From an uncultured Alphaproteobacteria bacterium (GTDB lineage: Bacteria; Pseudomonadota; Alphaproteobacteria; HIMB59; GCA-002718135): a stretch of DNA of 64,000 nt. A program made the position numbers and the translations under genes. Below the pieces are notes generated by a model, which did no database searches, was not told the DNA's origin, and saw only the letters and a program-made list of their open reading frames with translations. The stretch lies in assembly GCA_902593125.1 (NCBI GenBank), contig CACJGU010000001.1:112774-176773 (forward strand), written 5' to 3'. Below, one piece after another: positions 1 through 8,757 of the stretch; the stretch's first letter is position 1, and each line of letters starts with the position of its first letter.

Positions 1-245
1 CTTCTATGATGATGAGTATAGATGCCACAAATCTTACAAAAAAAATGCTCAGCAATCATTGTATTAAATTTGTAAGAAGTTAAGTTTTCTTTTCCTTTTA
101 GAATATTTATTGATTCTTTAGGGACCATACACATTTTAGCATTTTTTCTTTTACAAATTGAGCAATTACACTGTTTTATGATTTCTAAGTCTGTTAAAAC
201 TTCTAATTGAACAGCTCCACAATGACAATTTAAATTATGTTTCAT
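1..245 (-). CDS. GFA/CENP-V domain protein, partial (C-terminus beyond window)
   Basis: The reading frame starts with ATG at 245 and runs off the left edge after about 81 codons. It carries the cysteine pattern of the glutathione-dependent formaldehyde-activating (GFA/CENP-V) fold: C7 and C9 in CHCG, C26, C28 and C31 in CNCSIC, and C70 and C73 in FFCKICG followed by a His-rich stretch. These cysteines bind zinc in the family. The substrate cannot be inferred, because family members range from formaldehyde adducts to proteins of unknown role. It is divergent from the oxygenase gene that starts at 294, and the 48-base gap must hold both promoters. The family call is firm and the function is open. 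Confidence 0.8.
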   Translation of the reverse strand, partial: MKHNLNCHCGAVQLEVLTDLEIIKQCNCSICKRKNAKMCMVPKESINILKGKENLTSYKFNTMIAEHFFCKICGIYTHHHR

Positions 246-293
246 TTTGGGTAACTATATTATAATATTTCAAATAATTAAAGATAATAAAAC

Positions 294-914
294 ATGAACG
301 ACAATTCAATACAAGGTCAAATTATAAGACCATTTTCACCAGCTATAGGAAAATATAAGTTATCAACGAATACAGTAAATATTCTTAATAACCATATTGA
401 CGAAATATTGAAAGATGAAAATAAAATTGATGAATTATACCATGGCAATCAGTTGGCTGGTGAAATAAAATATGAAATAAGATTAACAAATGAATTTCTT
501 GATCAACATTTAAAAGATACTCTCTATAAATTTGTGTTTAATTTTGTTAAATCAACATTAAAAAAAGAAATTAAGAAATTTGATTTAAAATCTAGCTGGG
601 CAGTTTGCCAGTTTGAAAGCGATTATAATCCAATTCATTGGCATGATGGTCATTTGTCAGGAGTAATGTATACAAAAATGCCTAAGGATTTAGGCTCATC
701 ATACAAAGATCAAAATAAAAATGGAAGAATTGCATTTATACATGGATCAACTCAGCTTTTGGTTTCTTCTGTGTATGATGTTAAACCTGAAGTTGGCGAT
801 TTATTTATATTTCCAAGTTATATGATGCATACAGTTTATCCATTCTTTTCTAGTGAAGAAAGAAGGTCAATATCATTTAATGCATTTATTGATGAAGAGG
901 CTGCAAGTTTTTAA
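294..914 (+). CDS. Putative 2OG-Fe(II) oxygenase (cupin-like double-stranded beta-helix)
   Basis: This is a 206-residue protein with the metal and cosubstrate residues of the small 2-oxoglutarate/Fe(II) oxygenases of the PF13759 type. There is a His-rich IHWHDGHLSG segment (H115, H117, D118), a distal His in MMHTVYPF (H179), and an Arg about 11 residues later (R190/R191) that would bind 2-oxoglutarate. No signal peptide or membrane segment is present, so it is probably cytoplasmic. Substrate unknown; relatives often sit in phage or marine genomes as putative hydroxylases. The start is ATG with no clear Shine-Dalgarno sequence. It stands alone, with the tRNA-Arg gene on the opposite strand immediately downstream. 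Confidence 0.8.
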   Translation: MNDNSIQGQIIRPFSPAIGKYKLSTNTVNILNNHIDEILKDENKIDELYHGNQLAGEIKYEIRLTNEFLDQHLKDTLYKFVFNFVKSTLKKEIKKFDLKSSWAVCQFESDYNPIHWHDGHLSGVMYTKMPKDLGSSYKDQNKNGRIAFIHGSTQLLVSSVYDVKPEVGDLFIFPSYMMHTVYPFFSSEERRSISFNAFIDEEAASF

Positions 915-917
915 AAT

Positions 918-993
918 TGGCGCGCCCGAAATGATTCGAACATTTGACCTACCGCTTAGAAGGCGGTTGCTCTATCCACTGAGCTACGGGCGC
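918..993 (-). tRNA. tRNA-Arg (anticodon TCT)
   Basis: A 76-base cloverleaf on the minus strand. The acceptor stem GCGCCCG pairs with CGGGCGC, a T-loop TTCGAAT is present, and the anticodon loop CTTCTAA sits on an ACCGC/GCGGT stem. The 3' CCA is encoded (complement at 918-920). It reads AGA codons, which are heavily used in this AT-rich genome. Confidence 0.96.
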
Positions 994-1040
994 TTAATTG
1001 GCATTTAACATAGACTAAAAAATAATGGAAGAATTTAAAG

Positions 1041-1346
1041 TTAATGAGTCCAGGGTTCTTTTCGATTTGTATCAAAATTTGAAGCATAACTTTTTGGTTT
1101 AATTTTTCTTTGTTTTGGTTCTTCAACAAAATATTGATAATTATTTTTTTTTGCCCATTCTATAGCTTGTTCTTTAGTATCAAAAAAAAGTTTAATCTGA
1201 GACTTGGTATCTAAAGAACTATTCCAACCCATTAAAGTATCTTTTACTTTTTCTACTTCAGAAATATATTCAGCTAGCCATAATTTAGTTTTTTTAAAAC
1301 CTGACTGCATAGAAGTTTTTGAAGGTTTATATATTTTTATAGTCAT
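1041..1346 (-). CDS. NADH dehydrogenase complex I accessory subunit, NDUFS4 family
   Basis: The 101-residue protein matches the ETC complex I conserved region (PF04800; mitochondrial 18 kDa NDUFS4). It opens with IYKPSKTSMQSGFKKTK, has the central W-x-L and MGW elements, and ends with the typical PKSYASNF...PWTH tail. Alphaproteobacteria keep this supernumerary subunit at the peripheral arm of respiratory complex I, away from the nuo operon, as here. Its ATG overlaps the TAA of the upstream acyl-CoA dehydrogenase (TAATG), so the two are probably translationally coupled. Confidence 0.9.
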   Translation of the reverse strand: MTIKIYKPSKTSMQSGFKKTKLWLAEYISEVEKVKDTLMGWNSSLDTKSQIKLFFDTKEQAIEWAKKNNYQYFVEEPKQRKIKPKSYASNFDTNRKEPWTH

Positions 1347-3121
1347 TAGATTGCTGTTTCAAAATACTTATCATTATAATCATTATAATATTTACCTCCA
1401 GATTTTATATTTTGGCAAAGAACTTGAGTTTCACTGAGTAATTTAGTTAAAAAGAAGTTACCAGTTTCAATTTTGGATTTATAAAAACTTTCATCTTGTT
1501 TTTCTAATTTTGCTAATGAAATTTCTATATATATTAACCATATATAACCCAAAGAAATTAAAGAGGATAAATTTAAAAATTCTACAGCATGAGAATTAAT
1601 CTCATTTTCATCATTTAACGATTTAATATATTCAAAAATATTTTTATAAGAATCATATGAAGGCATAAATAAATCAATATATTTTTTCATATCTTGATTA
1701 TTAGATATTTTAACTTGATAATTATCAATCATACTAAAAAATTCATTAAATAATGCACCATTATCGATTTGTAATTTTCTTCCTATCAAATCTAGAGCTT
1801 GGATAACGTTTGTTCCCTCATAGATTGTTGTAATTCTAGCATCTCTTACTAATTGTTCCATTCCATGATCAGTAATAAAACCATGTCCTCCATAGATTTG
1901 CATAGCTCGATTTGTATTTTCTACAGATTTATCTGAAGCATATGATTTAATAATTGGCGTCATGAGTGCTATAAAATTTTCAGATAATTTCTTTTCTTTA
2001 TCATCTGAAGAATCTTCAATATTATCAAAGTGATTTCCAGCCAATAGAGTTAAACCTCTAACTGCTTCATTAATCGATTTTATATACAATAAGTTTTTTC
2101 TTATTTCAGGATGAACAATTATGGGATCAGCAACTTGATTGCTGGAAGATAATTTTCCTTGTAAACGCTCTTTCGAATAATAAAGTGCTGATTGATAAGC
2201 AGTTTCTGATAAACCTAAGCCTTGTATGCCTACAAACAAACGAGCTCCATTCATCATTATAAACATTGCTCTCATTCCTTTATTAAGATCGCCTACTAAC
2301 CAGCCCTTAGCTTCATTGTAATGCATTACGCAGGTTGGACTAGCATGAATACCCATCTTCTTCTCTATTGATCCACATTCTACTTTATTTCTTTTAACAA
2401 AATCACCATTTTCATTTGGTATAAATTTAGGTACCAAAAATAAGCTTATACCCTTTATACCAGGAGGAGCATTTGGCGTTCTTGCTAATACCAAATGAAT
2501 AATATTTTCGCTTAGATCATGTTCACCACATGTAATAAAAATTTTGGTTCCTGTAATGCTATAACTTCCATCATCTAATGGGGTTGCCATTGTTTTACTC
2601 AAACCAAGATCTGTTCCACATTGTGGTTCAGTTAAATTCATTGTTCCTGTCCACTTACCACTAGTTAAATTTGGCAAATAAGTATTTTTTAAATCTTCAT
2701 TAGCACTCTTTTCAATTGCATCGATTGCATTTGCTGTAAGACCTGGATAAAGACCAAATGACATATTAGTGGAGCTTATCATTTCATCTAAAATCATATT
2801 CATAATATAAGGTAGGTTTTGACCACCAAATTCTTCTTTTACTTTTAGTCCTTGCCAGCCATTTTCAGAAAAAGTTTTATAAGCTTCTTTAAATCCTTTT
2901 GGTGCGGTTACAACTCCATTATTAAACGAACATCCTTCACTATCTCCACTTTGATTAAGTGGTAGTAAAGTTTCTTCACATAATTTTGCTGCTTCTTCAA
3001 TAATAAGCATTAGATCACTTGTTTCTAAATCTAATTTCTTTAATGTTTCACTTTCCTTAAGGTCTAAAAAATCTTCAATTAAAAATTTAAACTCACGTAG
3101 CGGTGTCTTATAAATTTGCAT
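1346..3121 (-). CDS. Acyl-CoA dehydrogenase, DmdC-like long subfamily
   Basis: This 591-residue FAD-dependent dehydrogenase belongs to the ~600-residue subfamily that includes 3-methylmercaptopropionyl-CoA dehydrogenase. It has the N-terminal YKTPLREFKFLIEDFLDL cap, the flavin and substrate motif LTEPQCGTDLG near residue 165, GGHGFITDHGMEQLVRD, and IYEGTNVIQALDLIGRK carrying the usual catalytic Glu. It also has the extra C-terminal domain of this group. DmdC acts in DMSP demethylation, but close paralogues oxidise ordinary acyl-CoAs, so the substrate is not fixed by sequence. It is followed by NDUFS4 and preceded by a thiolase gene 5 bases away, consistent with an acyl-CoA oxidation operon. 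Confidence 0.85.
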   Translation of the reverse strand: MQIYKTPLREFKFLIEDFLDLKESETLKKLDLETSDLMLIIEEAAKLCEETLLPLNQSGDSEGCSFNNGVVTAPKGFKEAYKTFSENGWQGLKVKEEFGGQNLPYIMNMILDEMISSTNMSFGLYPGLTANAIDAIEKSANEDLKNTYLPNLTSGKWTGTMNLTEPQCGTDLGLSKTMATPLDDGSYSITGTKIFITCGEHDLSENIIHLVLARTPNAPPGIKGISLFLVPKFIPNENGDFVKRNKVECGSIEKKMGIHASPTCVMHYNEAKGWLVGDLNKGMRAMFIMMNGARLFVGIQGLGLSETAYQSALYYSKERLQGKLSSSNQVADPIIVHPEIRKNLLYIKSINEAVRGLTLLAGNHFDNIEDSSDDKEKKLSENFIALMTPIIKSYASDKSVENTNRAMQIYGGHGFITDHGMEQLVRDARITTIYEGTNVIQALDLIGRKLQIDNGALFNEFFSMIDNYQVKISNNQDMKKYIDLFMPSYDSYKNIFEYIKSLNDENEINSHAVEFLNLSSLISLGYIWLIYIEISLAKLEKQDESFYKSKIETGNFFLTKLLSETQVLCQNIKSGGKYYNDYNDKYFETAI

Positions 3122-3126
3122 AGTAT

Positions 3127-4266
3127 CTAATTAATATTTTCTAACACAGTTGCAATACCTTGACCTAAACCTATACATTGTGTCGCTAATCCATACTTTT
3201 TATTATTATTTTGTAATAAAGTTGCAACTTTACCTGTAATCCTTGCTCCAGTTGCACCTAAAGGGTGGCCTAATGCTATTGCTCCACCATGTATATTAAC
3301 TTTATTTATATCCATATTTAACTCTTTAATACATGCTAAAGATTGAGAAGCAAATGCTTCATTTAGTTCAATGATATCAATATCATCAATAGATAAATTA
3401 GCTCTTTTAAGAGCTTTTTTTGATGCATTAATTGGGCCAAGACCCATTAATTCTGGTGGACAACCAACTACGGCTGTAGATTTGATACGCGATAAAATAT
3501 TTAGACTATTTTTTTTTGCATATTCTTCCTCACACACAATTACAGCTGAAGCACCATCTGTTAATGGTGAAGCTGTACCAGCTGTTACAGTTCCATTTTC
3601 ATCAAAAGCTAATTTTAATCCATCTAAAATTTCGTGTGAGGTATTAGGTCGAATTCCTCCATCTTTATTGATTATTTCATGATTATTTATAATGGAAACA
3701 ATTTCATCGTCGAACATGTTTGTTTCTCTTGCTGAATTAGCTTTAGAATGACTACTAATAGCAAAATCTTGTTGCTCTTTTCGAGAAATATCAAATTTTT
3801 TTGCTACATTTTCAGCTGTAATACCCATAGACATATATACATTTGGATTATCTTTACTTAATTGAGGATGAGGATCGTATGTTAATCCATTCATTGGAAT
3901 AAAAGTCATACTTTCTACACCGCAACATAAAAATACATCTCCAGAGTTAATTGCGATAGCTCCAGTAGCATCATGAATTGCTTGCATTGAAGAGCCACAC
4001 CATCTGTTAACTGTCATACCTGCCACATGTTCTGGCATATCTGTCATGAATGAAACTATTTTTGCGATATTATTACCTTGTGCACCTTCTGGATAAGCAC
4101 AACCCGTAATAATATCCTCTATGTCATTTTTATTTATTTGAATTTCATTTAGTAATTGAATTATAGTTTGTGATAGAATGTCTTCAGGCCTTATATTTGC
4201 CATTTCTCCTTTACGAGAAAAGGTGAATGGTGATCTTTTGTAACCCACAATAACTGCATTTCTCAT
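3127..4266 (-). CDS. Acetyl-CoA C-acyltransferase (thiolase)
   Basis: The 379-residue protein has all thiolase landmarks: nucleophilic Cys at about residue 90 in NRWCGSS, NEAFA near 300, GGAIALGHPLGATGAR with the catalytic His, and a C-terminal QCIGLGQG carrying the second catalytic Cys. The usual GGG or IGG in the last motif reads IGLG. It cleaves 3-ketoacyl-CoA to acetyl-CoA plus a shortened acyl-CoA, or runs in the condensing direction. It sits 5 bases upstream of the acyl-CoA dehydrogenase and abuts apt, so one transcript is likely. Whether it is degradative (FadA-like) or biosynthetic cannot be decided from sequence alone; the dehydrogenase partner favours degradation. Confidence 0.93.
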   Translation of the reverse strand: MRNAVIVGYKRSPFTFSRKGEMANIRPEDILSQTIIQLLNEIQINKNDIEDIITGCAYPEGAQGNNIAKIVSFMTDMPEHVAGMTVNRWCGSSMQAIHDATGAIAINSGDVFLCCGVESMTFIPMNGLTYDPHPQLSKDNPNVYMSMGITAENVAKKFDISRKEQQDFAISSHSKANSARETNMFDDEIVSIINNHEIINKDGGIRPNTSHEILDGLKLAFDENGTVTAGTASPLTDGASAVIVCEEEYAKKNSLNILSRIKSTAVVGCPPELMGLGPINASKKALKRANLSIDDIDIIELNEAFASQSLACIKELNMDINKVNIHGGAIALGHPLGATGARITGKVATLLQNNNKKYGLATQCIGLGQGIATVLENIN

Positions 4267-4782
4267 TTAAAACTCCATTAAAGAATGTATCTCAATTCCT
4301 TTTTCAATTAATTTTTTATCACCATTTAAATCTGGTAAATTTATTATAAATCCTGCTCCAATTATATTTTTATTTTGAAATTTATTTATTAATTCAATTG
4401 CTGCAAGTGCAGTTCCTCCTGTGGCAAGAAGATCATCAATAATAAGTAAATTTTTGTGTCCATCTAAAGCGTCAGTATGTATATGCATTTCAGTCGATCC
4501 ATATTCTAAATCATATGAAACTTTGAAAGTATCAAAAGGTAGTTTATGAGGTTTTCGCAAAGGAATAAAAGCAGCATTTAAAAAATAAGCGATTGCACCA
4601 GCCATTATAAAACCACGTGATTCAATACTTAAAACTGCATCAATCTTTTTATTTTTCCACGGTTTTACCATATCATCAATAACTTGTTTAAAGTGTCCCG
4701 CATTTTGTAATAAGGTAGTAATGTCCCTGAATTGAATTCCTTGTACGGGATAATCTGCAATTGTTCTTACATATTCTTTCAT
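4267..4782 (-). CDS. apt: Adenine phosphoribosyltransferase
   Basis: The 171-residue protein converts adenine and PRPP to AMP (purine salvage). It shows the type I PRTase fold: ESRGF near residue 54, the RKPHKLP hood segment, and the PRPP-binding loop LLIIDDLLATGGTA near residue 112. Length matches bacterial Apt. Its ATG overlaps the TAA of the upstream phosphatase-like gene, and its stop abuts the thiolase start, so it is co-transcribed with the acyl-CoA genes although functionally unrelated. Confidence 0.96.
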   Translation of the reverse strand: MKEYVRTIADYPVQGIQFRDITTLLQNAGHFKQVIDDMVKPWKNKKIDAVLSIESRGFIMAGAIAYFLNAAFIPLRKPHKLPFDTFKVSYDLEYGSTEMHIHTDALDGHKNLLIIDDLLATGGTALAAIELINKFQNKNIIGAGFIINLPDLNGDKKLIEKGIEIHSLMEF

Positions 4783-5342
4783 TAGATTTTCTCAATATCT
4801 TTTATATCAAATAAAGTAACAGGTGCAAAATTTGAAGAACAATCGTATGTTTTAGTATAAGGAAATTTTAAATATAAGTTAGAAATTTGATTTCCAACTT
4901 CCAGTTTTTTTTCAAAATGATTTATTAGTAATTTGTTTGGGTTTGCATGTGGGGCGAGATGACGAATATATTTAATCGTATTTTCAATATTATTTTTATT
5001 TTCTCTACATAATAAAAATGTAGCTGTTGCCATTGATCTTGAAACACCACACCAACAATGAATAACTATATCTTCTTCATAATTATATGTTGAGGTAAAA
5101 TTAGCTATTGAATTTACATGTTCTTCTCCAGGAAGAATTTGAGGTATTTCATCAGTATTCAATCGAAATATTTTATTATTGCTACTAATCTCAATAATAT
5201 CGTCAAATCCTAACTTTAAATGATTTTTAACTCCCTTAGGTGTTTCTGGTGCATATCCTGGGTCAATTACTGATACAAGATATTTGGGCTGTATGCTTTC
5301 ACACACATTTGATAAATCATTAAGAGAGCAAACAATAATCAT
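4782..5342 (-). CDS. Protein tyrosine phosphatase-like protein
   Basis: A 186-residue protein with the CX5R signature of cysteine phosphatases in HCWCGVSRS (C96 to R102, preceded by H95). A conserved Asp further upstream (DPGYAPETP, D28) and a long helical C-terminus are visible. The family dephosphorylates phosphotyrosine or other phosphomonoesters; the target is unknown. The only credible start is the ATG at 5342, because the next Met is inside the catalytic segment. That start lies directly after the T-tract of a strong hairpin, with no Shine-Dalgarno sequence, so its expression mode is unusual. It is translationally coupled to apt. Confidence 0.75.
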   Translation of the reverse strand: MIIVCSLNDLSNVCESIQPKYLVSVIDPGYAPETPKGVKNHLKLGFDDIIEISSNNKIFRLNTDEIPQILPGEEHVNSIANFTSTYNYEEDIVIHCWCGVSRSMATATFLLCRENKNNIENTIKYIRHLAPHANPNKLLINHFEKKLEVGNQISNLYLKFPYTKTYDCSSNFAPVTLFDIKDIEKI

Positions 5343-5344
5343 AA

Positions 5345-5369
5345 AAAAAGGGTGGTATAAACCACCCTT
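5345..5369 (-). terminator. Rho-independent terminator of the sugar-binding-protein gene
   Basis: On the minus strand AAGGGTGGT pairs with ACCACCCTT around a TTAT loop (9 bp) and is followed by seven T residues. It lies 22 bases past the stop of the solute-binding protein and ends 2 bases before the ATG of the phosphatase-like gene. Confidence 0.9.
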
Positions 5370-5390
5370 AATAAAAGTAAATTAATTAAA

Positions 5391-6725
5391 CTACTCTTCA
5401 GTTGCATCAGCTAATATTGCATTAGCGTCTTCATTTAATTGATTTAATGTTGAGATTATATCATCACCATTAATAATTGCTGCATAAGCTTTTTCTACCT
5501 CACCTCTAACTGAATAATAACCAGGAACAGATGGTTCACCTTTTCCATATTGAACCATTGTTAATGATTTGTCATATTGAGGTAACTCAGCTCTTTTTTC
5601 AGCAATTAATGGATGGTCTGCGGAAGAAGTTCTAACAAACCCATATCCACTTTCAGTCGACCAAACTGCTGAGTTCTCAGTGTTAGAAATATATTTCATC
5701 CACTGATATGCTGCTACCATTCTATTAGCATCTCCTGAATTTCCCATAATTAAACCACCGCCATATAAGTTTAGCACTGGTTCACTAGTGGTGTATGATA
5801 AAGGAGCTACATCCCAATTACCGTTGTAACCCTCTTCAATAGCCTTCTGGAAATAAGTGATACCGGATGTAGAGCCAGCAGCAAATAAAACAGAGCCTTG
5901 TCCTAAGTATTGCTGATCGGTATATTTACCTCTTGCAACTATTGCACATCCTTTATTAGCCATTCCTTGTATGAATTCCATAGCTTCAATCGCTTTAGGG
6001 CCATTGTAAATATACTGACCATTATCATAGTCAAATACATCCCCTCCATGAGCAAATACCCATGCTGCAAAGTTACTTGCATCAGTATCTATCTCATATC
6101 CATAACTTGGAACGTCTTCACCCATCTTGCCAGTATAATCTTGATTAGTTGCAGCACATGCTGCTTCTGCAAAATCAGCAGGAGTTTTAGGAGCATTTAA
6201 ACCTAGTTCCTTTAACCAATCTGCATTGTAATAAAGAATCTCTATTGATTTTCCAACTTCATGTAATAATTTTGGATTTCCGTCGAAATATGGTGAAAAG
6301 CCAACAGTCCAGTTTGCTCCCCAATCTGCTATATCATCTTGAGAAACACCCCATTTTTTACTATTTGCTAGAATATTTTGATCAATTGAAGCACCAATTA
6401 AGTACATATCAGCAGCAGCATTGCCATAACCTCTTGCAACATCTGCTATATCTTTTGTTCCTGCAGCAGACATCATAGCAGATTGAACCTTTCCATAATG
6501 CCCCTTGTGAACAACGTTAACTTTTATTCCTGTTTCAGTTTCAAATCTTTCAGCTCTTGCCATCATTGCATCTAATCTTTCATCTGAATATTGAACCCAG
6601 AATTCAACAGTTTGACCTGAAGGATCTGCATTTTCAATATCTTGAGCGGTAATTGCAAATGATTGCGAGGAGATAAAAAATAAAGAAGCTAAGAAGAAAT
6701 TTAAAATATATTTATAAAATTTCAT
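5391..6725 (-). CDS. ABC transporter solute-binding protein, sugar type (family 1)
   Basis: The periplasmic protein has a clear signal peptide (MKFYKYILNFFLASLFFISSQSFA, cleaved near ITAQDI). The mature part has the two-lobe layout of CUT1 carbohydrate-binding proteins, with EFWVQYSDERLDAMMARAERFETETGIKV at the N-terminal lobe, LHEVGKSIEILYYNADWLKELGL in the hinge region, and GVLFAAGS-like and LYGGGLIMG segments. A GTG 6 bases upstream is in frame, but the ATG at 6725 is preferred because GGGGTG sits just before it as a ribosome site; this gives 444 residues. It is the last gene of the permease operon and is closed by a strong terminator. The sugar is unknown, and no ATPase gene is nearby. 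Confidence 0.9.
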   Translation of the reverse strand: MKFYKYILNFFLASLFFISSQSFAITAQDIENADPSGQTVEFWVQYSDERLDAMMARAERFETETGIKVNVVHKGHYGKVQSAMMSAAGTKDIADVARGYGNAAADMYLIGASIDQNILANSKKWGVSQDDIADWGANWTVGFSPYFDGNPKLLHEVGKSIEILYYNADWLKELGLNAPKTPADFAEAACAATNQDYTGKMGEDVPSYGYEIDTDASNFAAWVFAHGGDVFDYDNGQYIYNGPKAIEAMEFIQGMANKGCAIVARGKYTDQQYLGQGSVLFAAGSTSGITYFQKAIEEGYNGNWDVAPLSYTTSEPVLNLYGGGLIMGNSGDANRMVAAYQWMKYISNTENSAVWSTESGYGFVRTSSADHPLIAEKRAELPQYDKSLTMVQYGKGEPSVPGYYSVRGEVEKAYAAIINGDDIISTLNQLNEDANAILADATEE

Positions 6726-6794
6726 AATCACCCCGTAAAATTATTAAACAATATAGAGGTAAAATTAAAGTTTTGTTACAAAAAATTTACTGAT

Positions 6795-7640
6795 TTATTC
6801 TTTTAATCCAAAGTTTGATATACTTTCTATGAATAACTTCTGAGTAAAAAAGTATAATACTAAAATTGGGAAAATTGCAATTAAGCAAGCAGCCATCAAT
6901 AAATTAAAATTAGGCCCTACTTCTCTCACAAAACTATAGATAGAAACTGTTACAGGATACCAATCATCTCTAGTTAATATAAGTAAAGGCCAAGCAAAAC
7001 TATTCCACGCTATAATAAAAGTAAATAAAGAAACTGTCACAATAATAGGTTTACTCATTGGGATTACTACCTTGAGTAAAAAATTTAAATGAGAAGATCC
7101 ATCAAGTCTTGCAGCATCCCAGAGTTCGTTTGGTATCTTTTTAAAATATTGTCTTAATAAGAAAATTACAAAAATATTACCCATAAATGGAACTGTTAAA
7201 CCTTGAAGACTATTCATCCAAGAGGGTCCAAAAGGCAATGGAATTATTTCTCCTCTAATAATTAATAAGTGAGGTAATAGTGTAATTATTTCTGGAATCA
7301 TTAATGAAAGTAGCAACATGTAGAATATGATATTTTTAAATGGAAATTCTATTTTAGCAAAAGAGTATGCCGCAGGAATACTAGTAAATAAAACACCAAT
7401 GACAATTATTGAACTTATTATTAAGCTATTAAATGTATAACGTTGGAATCTATTTGATGTCCAAACCTCATAATAATTTTCAAACATCAATTTTTTAGGA
7501 AATAAATATTGATTTGATGCCTCTCCAGCTGTCATCAATGATGTTGAGATCATATAAAAAAATGGGTAAATTGAAATAATAAAAACTATTAATAAAATTA
7601 AATATGGTATCCTTGTTTCTGCATTAAAAATTTTAGTCAT
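6795..7640 (-). CDS. ABC transporter permease, MalG type
   Basis: The 281-residue inner-membrane protein has six predicted helices and the coupling-loop EAA motif (ELWDAARLDGSSHLNFLLKVVIPMSKP), as in MalG/UgpE permeases. It begins with a helix (IPYLILLIVFIISIYPFFYMISTSL), and the C-terminal FGLKE tail is typical. It would pair with the upstream MalF-type permease, whose end it overlaps by 8 bases, to import the ligand of the binding protein encoded downstream. An ATPase must come from elsewhere in the genome. Confidence 0.92.
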   Translation of the reverse strand: MTKIFNAETRIPYLILLIVFIISIYPFFYMISTSLMTAGEASNQYLFPKKLMFENYYEVWTSNRFQRYTFNSLIISSIIVIGVLFTSIPAAYSFAKIEFPFKNIIFYMLLLSLMIPEIITLLPHLLIIRGEIIPLPFGPSWMNSLQGLTVPFMGNIFVIFLLRQYFKKIPNELWDAARLDGSSHLNFLLKVVIPMSKPIIVTVSLFTFIIAWNSFAWPLLILTRDDWYPVTVSIYSFVREVGPNFNLLMAACLIAIFPILVLYFFTQKLFIESISNFGLKE

Positions 7641-8757
7641 AGCTCAACCTTTTTCTAAAAATTACATATTGCGATATTGCTAAAATATTTAAAAGTATAA
7701 ATAAAATTACTCCTTCAGCTGCAGCGTAACCATATTTAACTCTGCCCCAAAAATGGTCAAAAATTTCTATTGTGACAACATCCATTGTATCTCCAGCAGA
7801 TGAAGTTTGCATAACAAAAATACTATTGAAGGCTTGAAAAGTATTTATAAAGCCGGTCAACATTAGAAAAAAAATAATGGGCATTAATAACGGTATAGTA
7901 ATTTTAATAAATGTTTGCCAACGACTAGCTCCCTCTGCTTTAGCTGCCTCATACAAGTCAGAAGGAATAATAGATAAACCCGCAAGTAAAATTATTGCAT
8001 AATAGCCAGTATAAGACCATATTCCATATATTATTGATGACATTAGAGCTAAACTTGGGCCAGCTAACAGACCTTCTATTTTTATGCCAAATAAAACTTC
8101 AGTAATTGGCCTTTTATCAAATAACCACATTTGAGGCTCAAAACCAAATACGCCTATTAGCTGATTTAAAAAAGAATTTTCAGCTTTACCAAATATTAAA
8201 AAAAATACTGCAGCACCCATTACGGCTGGAGTAATGTAAGGAAATAGTAAAATCATTTGAAAGAATTGTTTGCCAGCTAATTTTTGGTATAAAGCAAATG
8301 CTATTATTAATCCTAATCCAACCTCAAAGATTATAGTGAAAAACGAATAATAAAAAGTATAAATAAGAGAGTAAAGATAGTCTTCATCACCTGTTAAAAT
8401 CATTTTTTCCCAGTTGATATTAATTAAAATTATTCCAATAATTAATATTGCTATAGATAAAAATGCTAAGAAGATTTTATTTTTTACTTTATTTTTAAAT
8501 TCACTCCACAAACCATAACTCAAAATCAATAATAATAATCCTAAAACAAACAACCAAAAAGCTGGTATGTCTCCAAGTATTCTTTGATAATTCTCAAATC
8601 CTAAAAACCTTCCTTTAAAAACTTTCCACTTGTGTACACTCATATACATTCCAAAAAAAACCGGAAAAATTCCAAAAAGACTTATTATTAAAACAGCAGG
8701 CAAAATTAAAAGATATCCTGTAATTTTTTCTGAATGATTTAATAAAAATTTATTCAT
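7633..8757 (-). CDS. ABC transporter permease, MalF type, with extra N-terminal membrane segments
   Basis: The 374-residue membrane protein has the MalF-type EAA loop (LYEAAKAEGASRWQTFIKITIPLLMP, residues about 270-295). Between the first helix (about 15-40) and the conserved permease core are two additional hydrophobic segments (about 70-90 and 98-113), so it is longer than the usual ~290-residue partner. It overlaps the MalG-type gene by 8 bases and the MOSC gene by 8 bases, which argues for tight co-translation. The extra segments recall the longer E. coli MalF, but the sequence here is different. Substrate inferred only as carbohydrate. Confidence 0.9.
   Translation of the reverse strand: MNKFLLNHSEKITGYLLILPAVLIISLFGIFPVFFGMYMSVHKWKVFKGRFLGFENYQRILGDIPAFWLFVLGLLLLILSYGLWSEFKNKVKNKIFLAFLSIAILIIGIILININWEKMILTGDEDYLYSLIYTFYYSFFTIIFEVGLGLIIAFALYQKLAGKQFFQMILLFPYITPAVMGAAVFFLIFGKAENSFLNQLIGVFGFEPQMWLFDKRPITEVLFGIKIEGLLAGPSLALMSSIIYGIWSYTGYYAIILLAGLSIIPSDLYEAAKAEGASRWQTFIKITIPLLMPIIFFLMLTGFINTFQAFNSIFVMQTSSAGDTMDVVTIEIFDHFWGRVKYGYAAAEGVILFILLNILAISQYVIFRKRLSYD

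Noticed and set aside
1204..1437. Plus-strand frame across the NDUFS4/acyl-CoA dehydrogenase junction
   Set aside because: It overlaps two recognised genes on the opposite strand and resembles no family.
6245..6478. Open frame opposite the sugar-binding protein gene
   Set aside because: It lies wholly inside a well-supported gene on the other strand, has low-complexity Gln/His/Leu runs and no start signal; a shadow frame.
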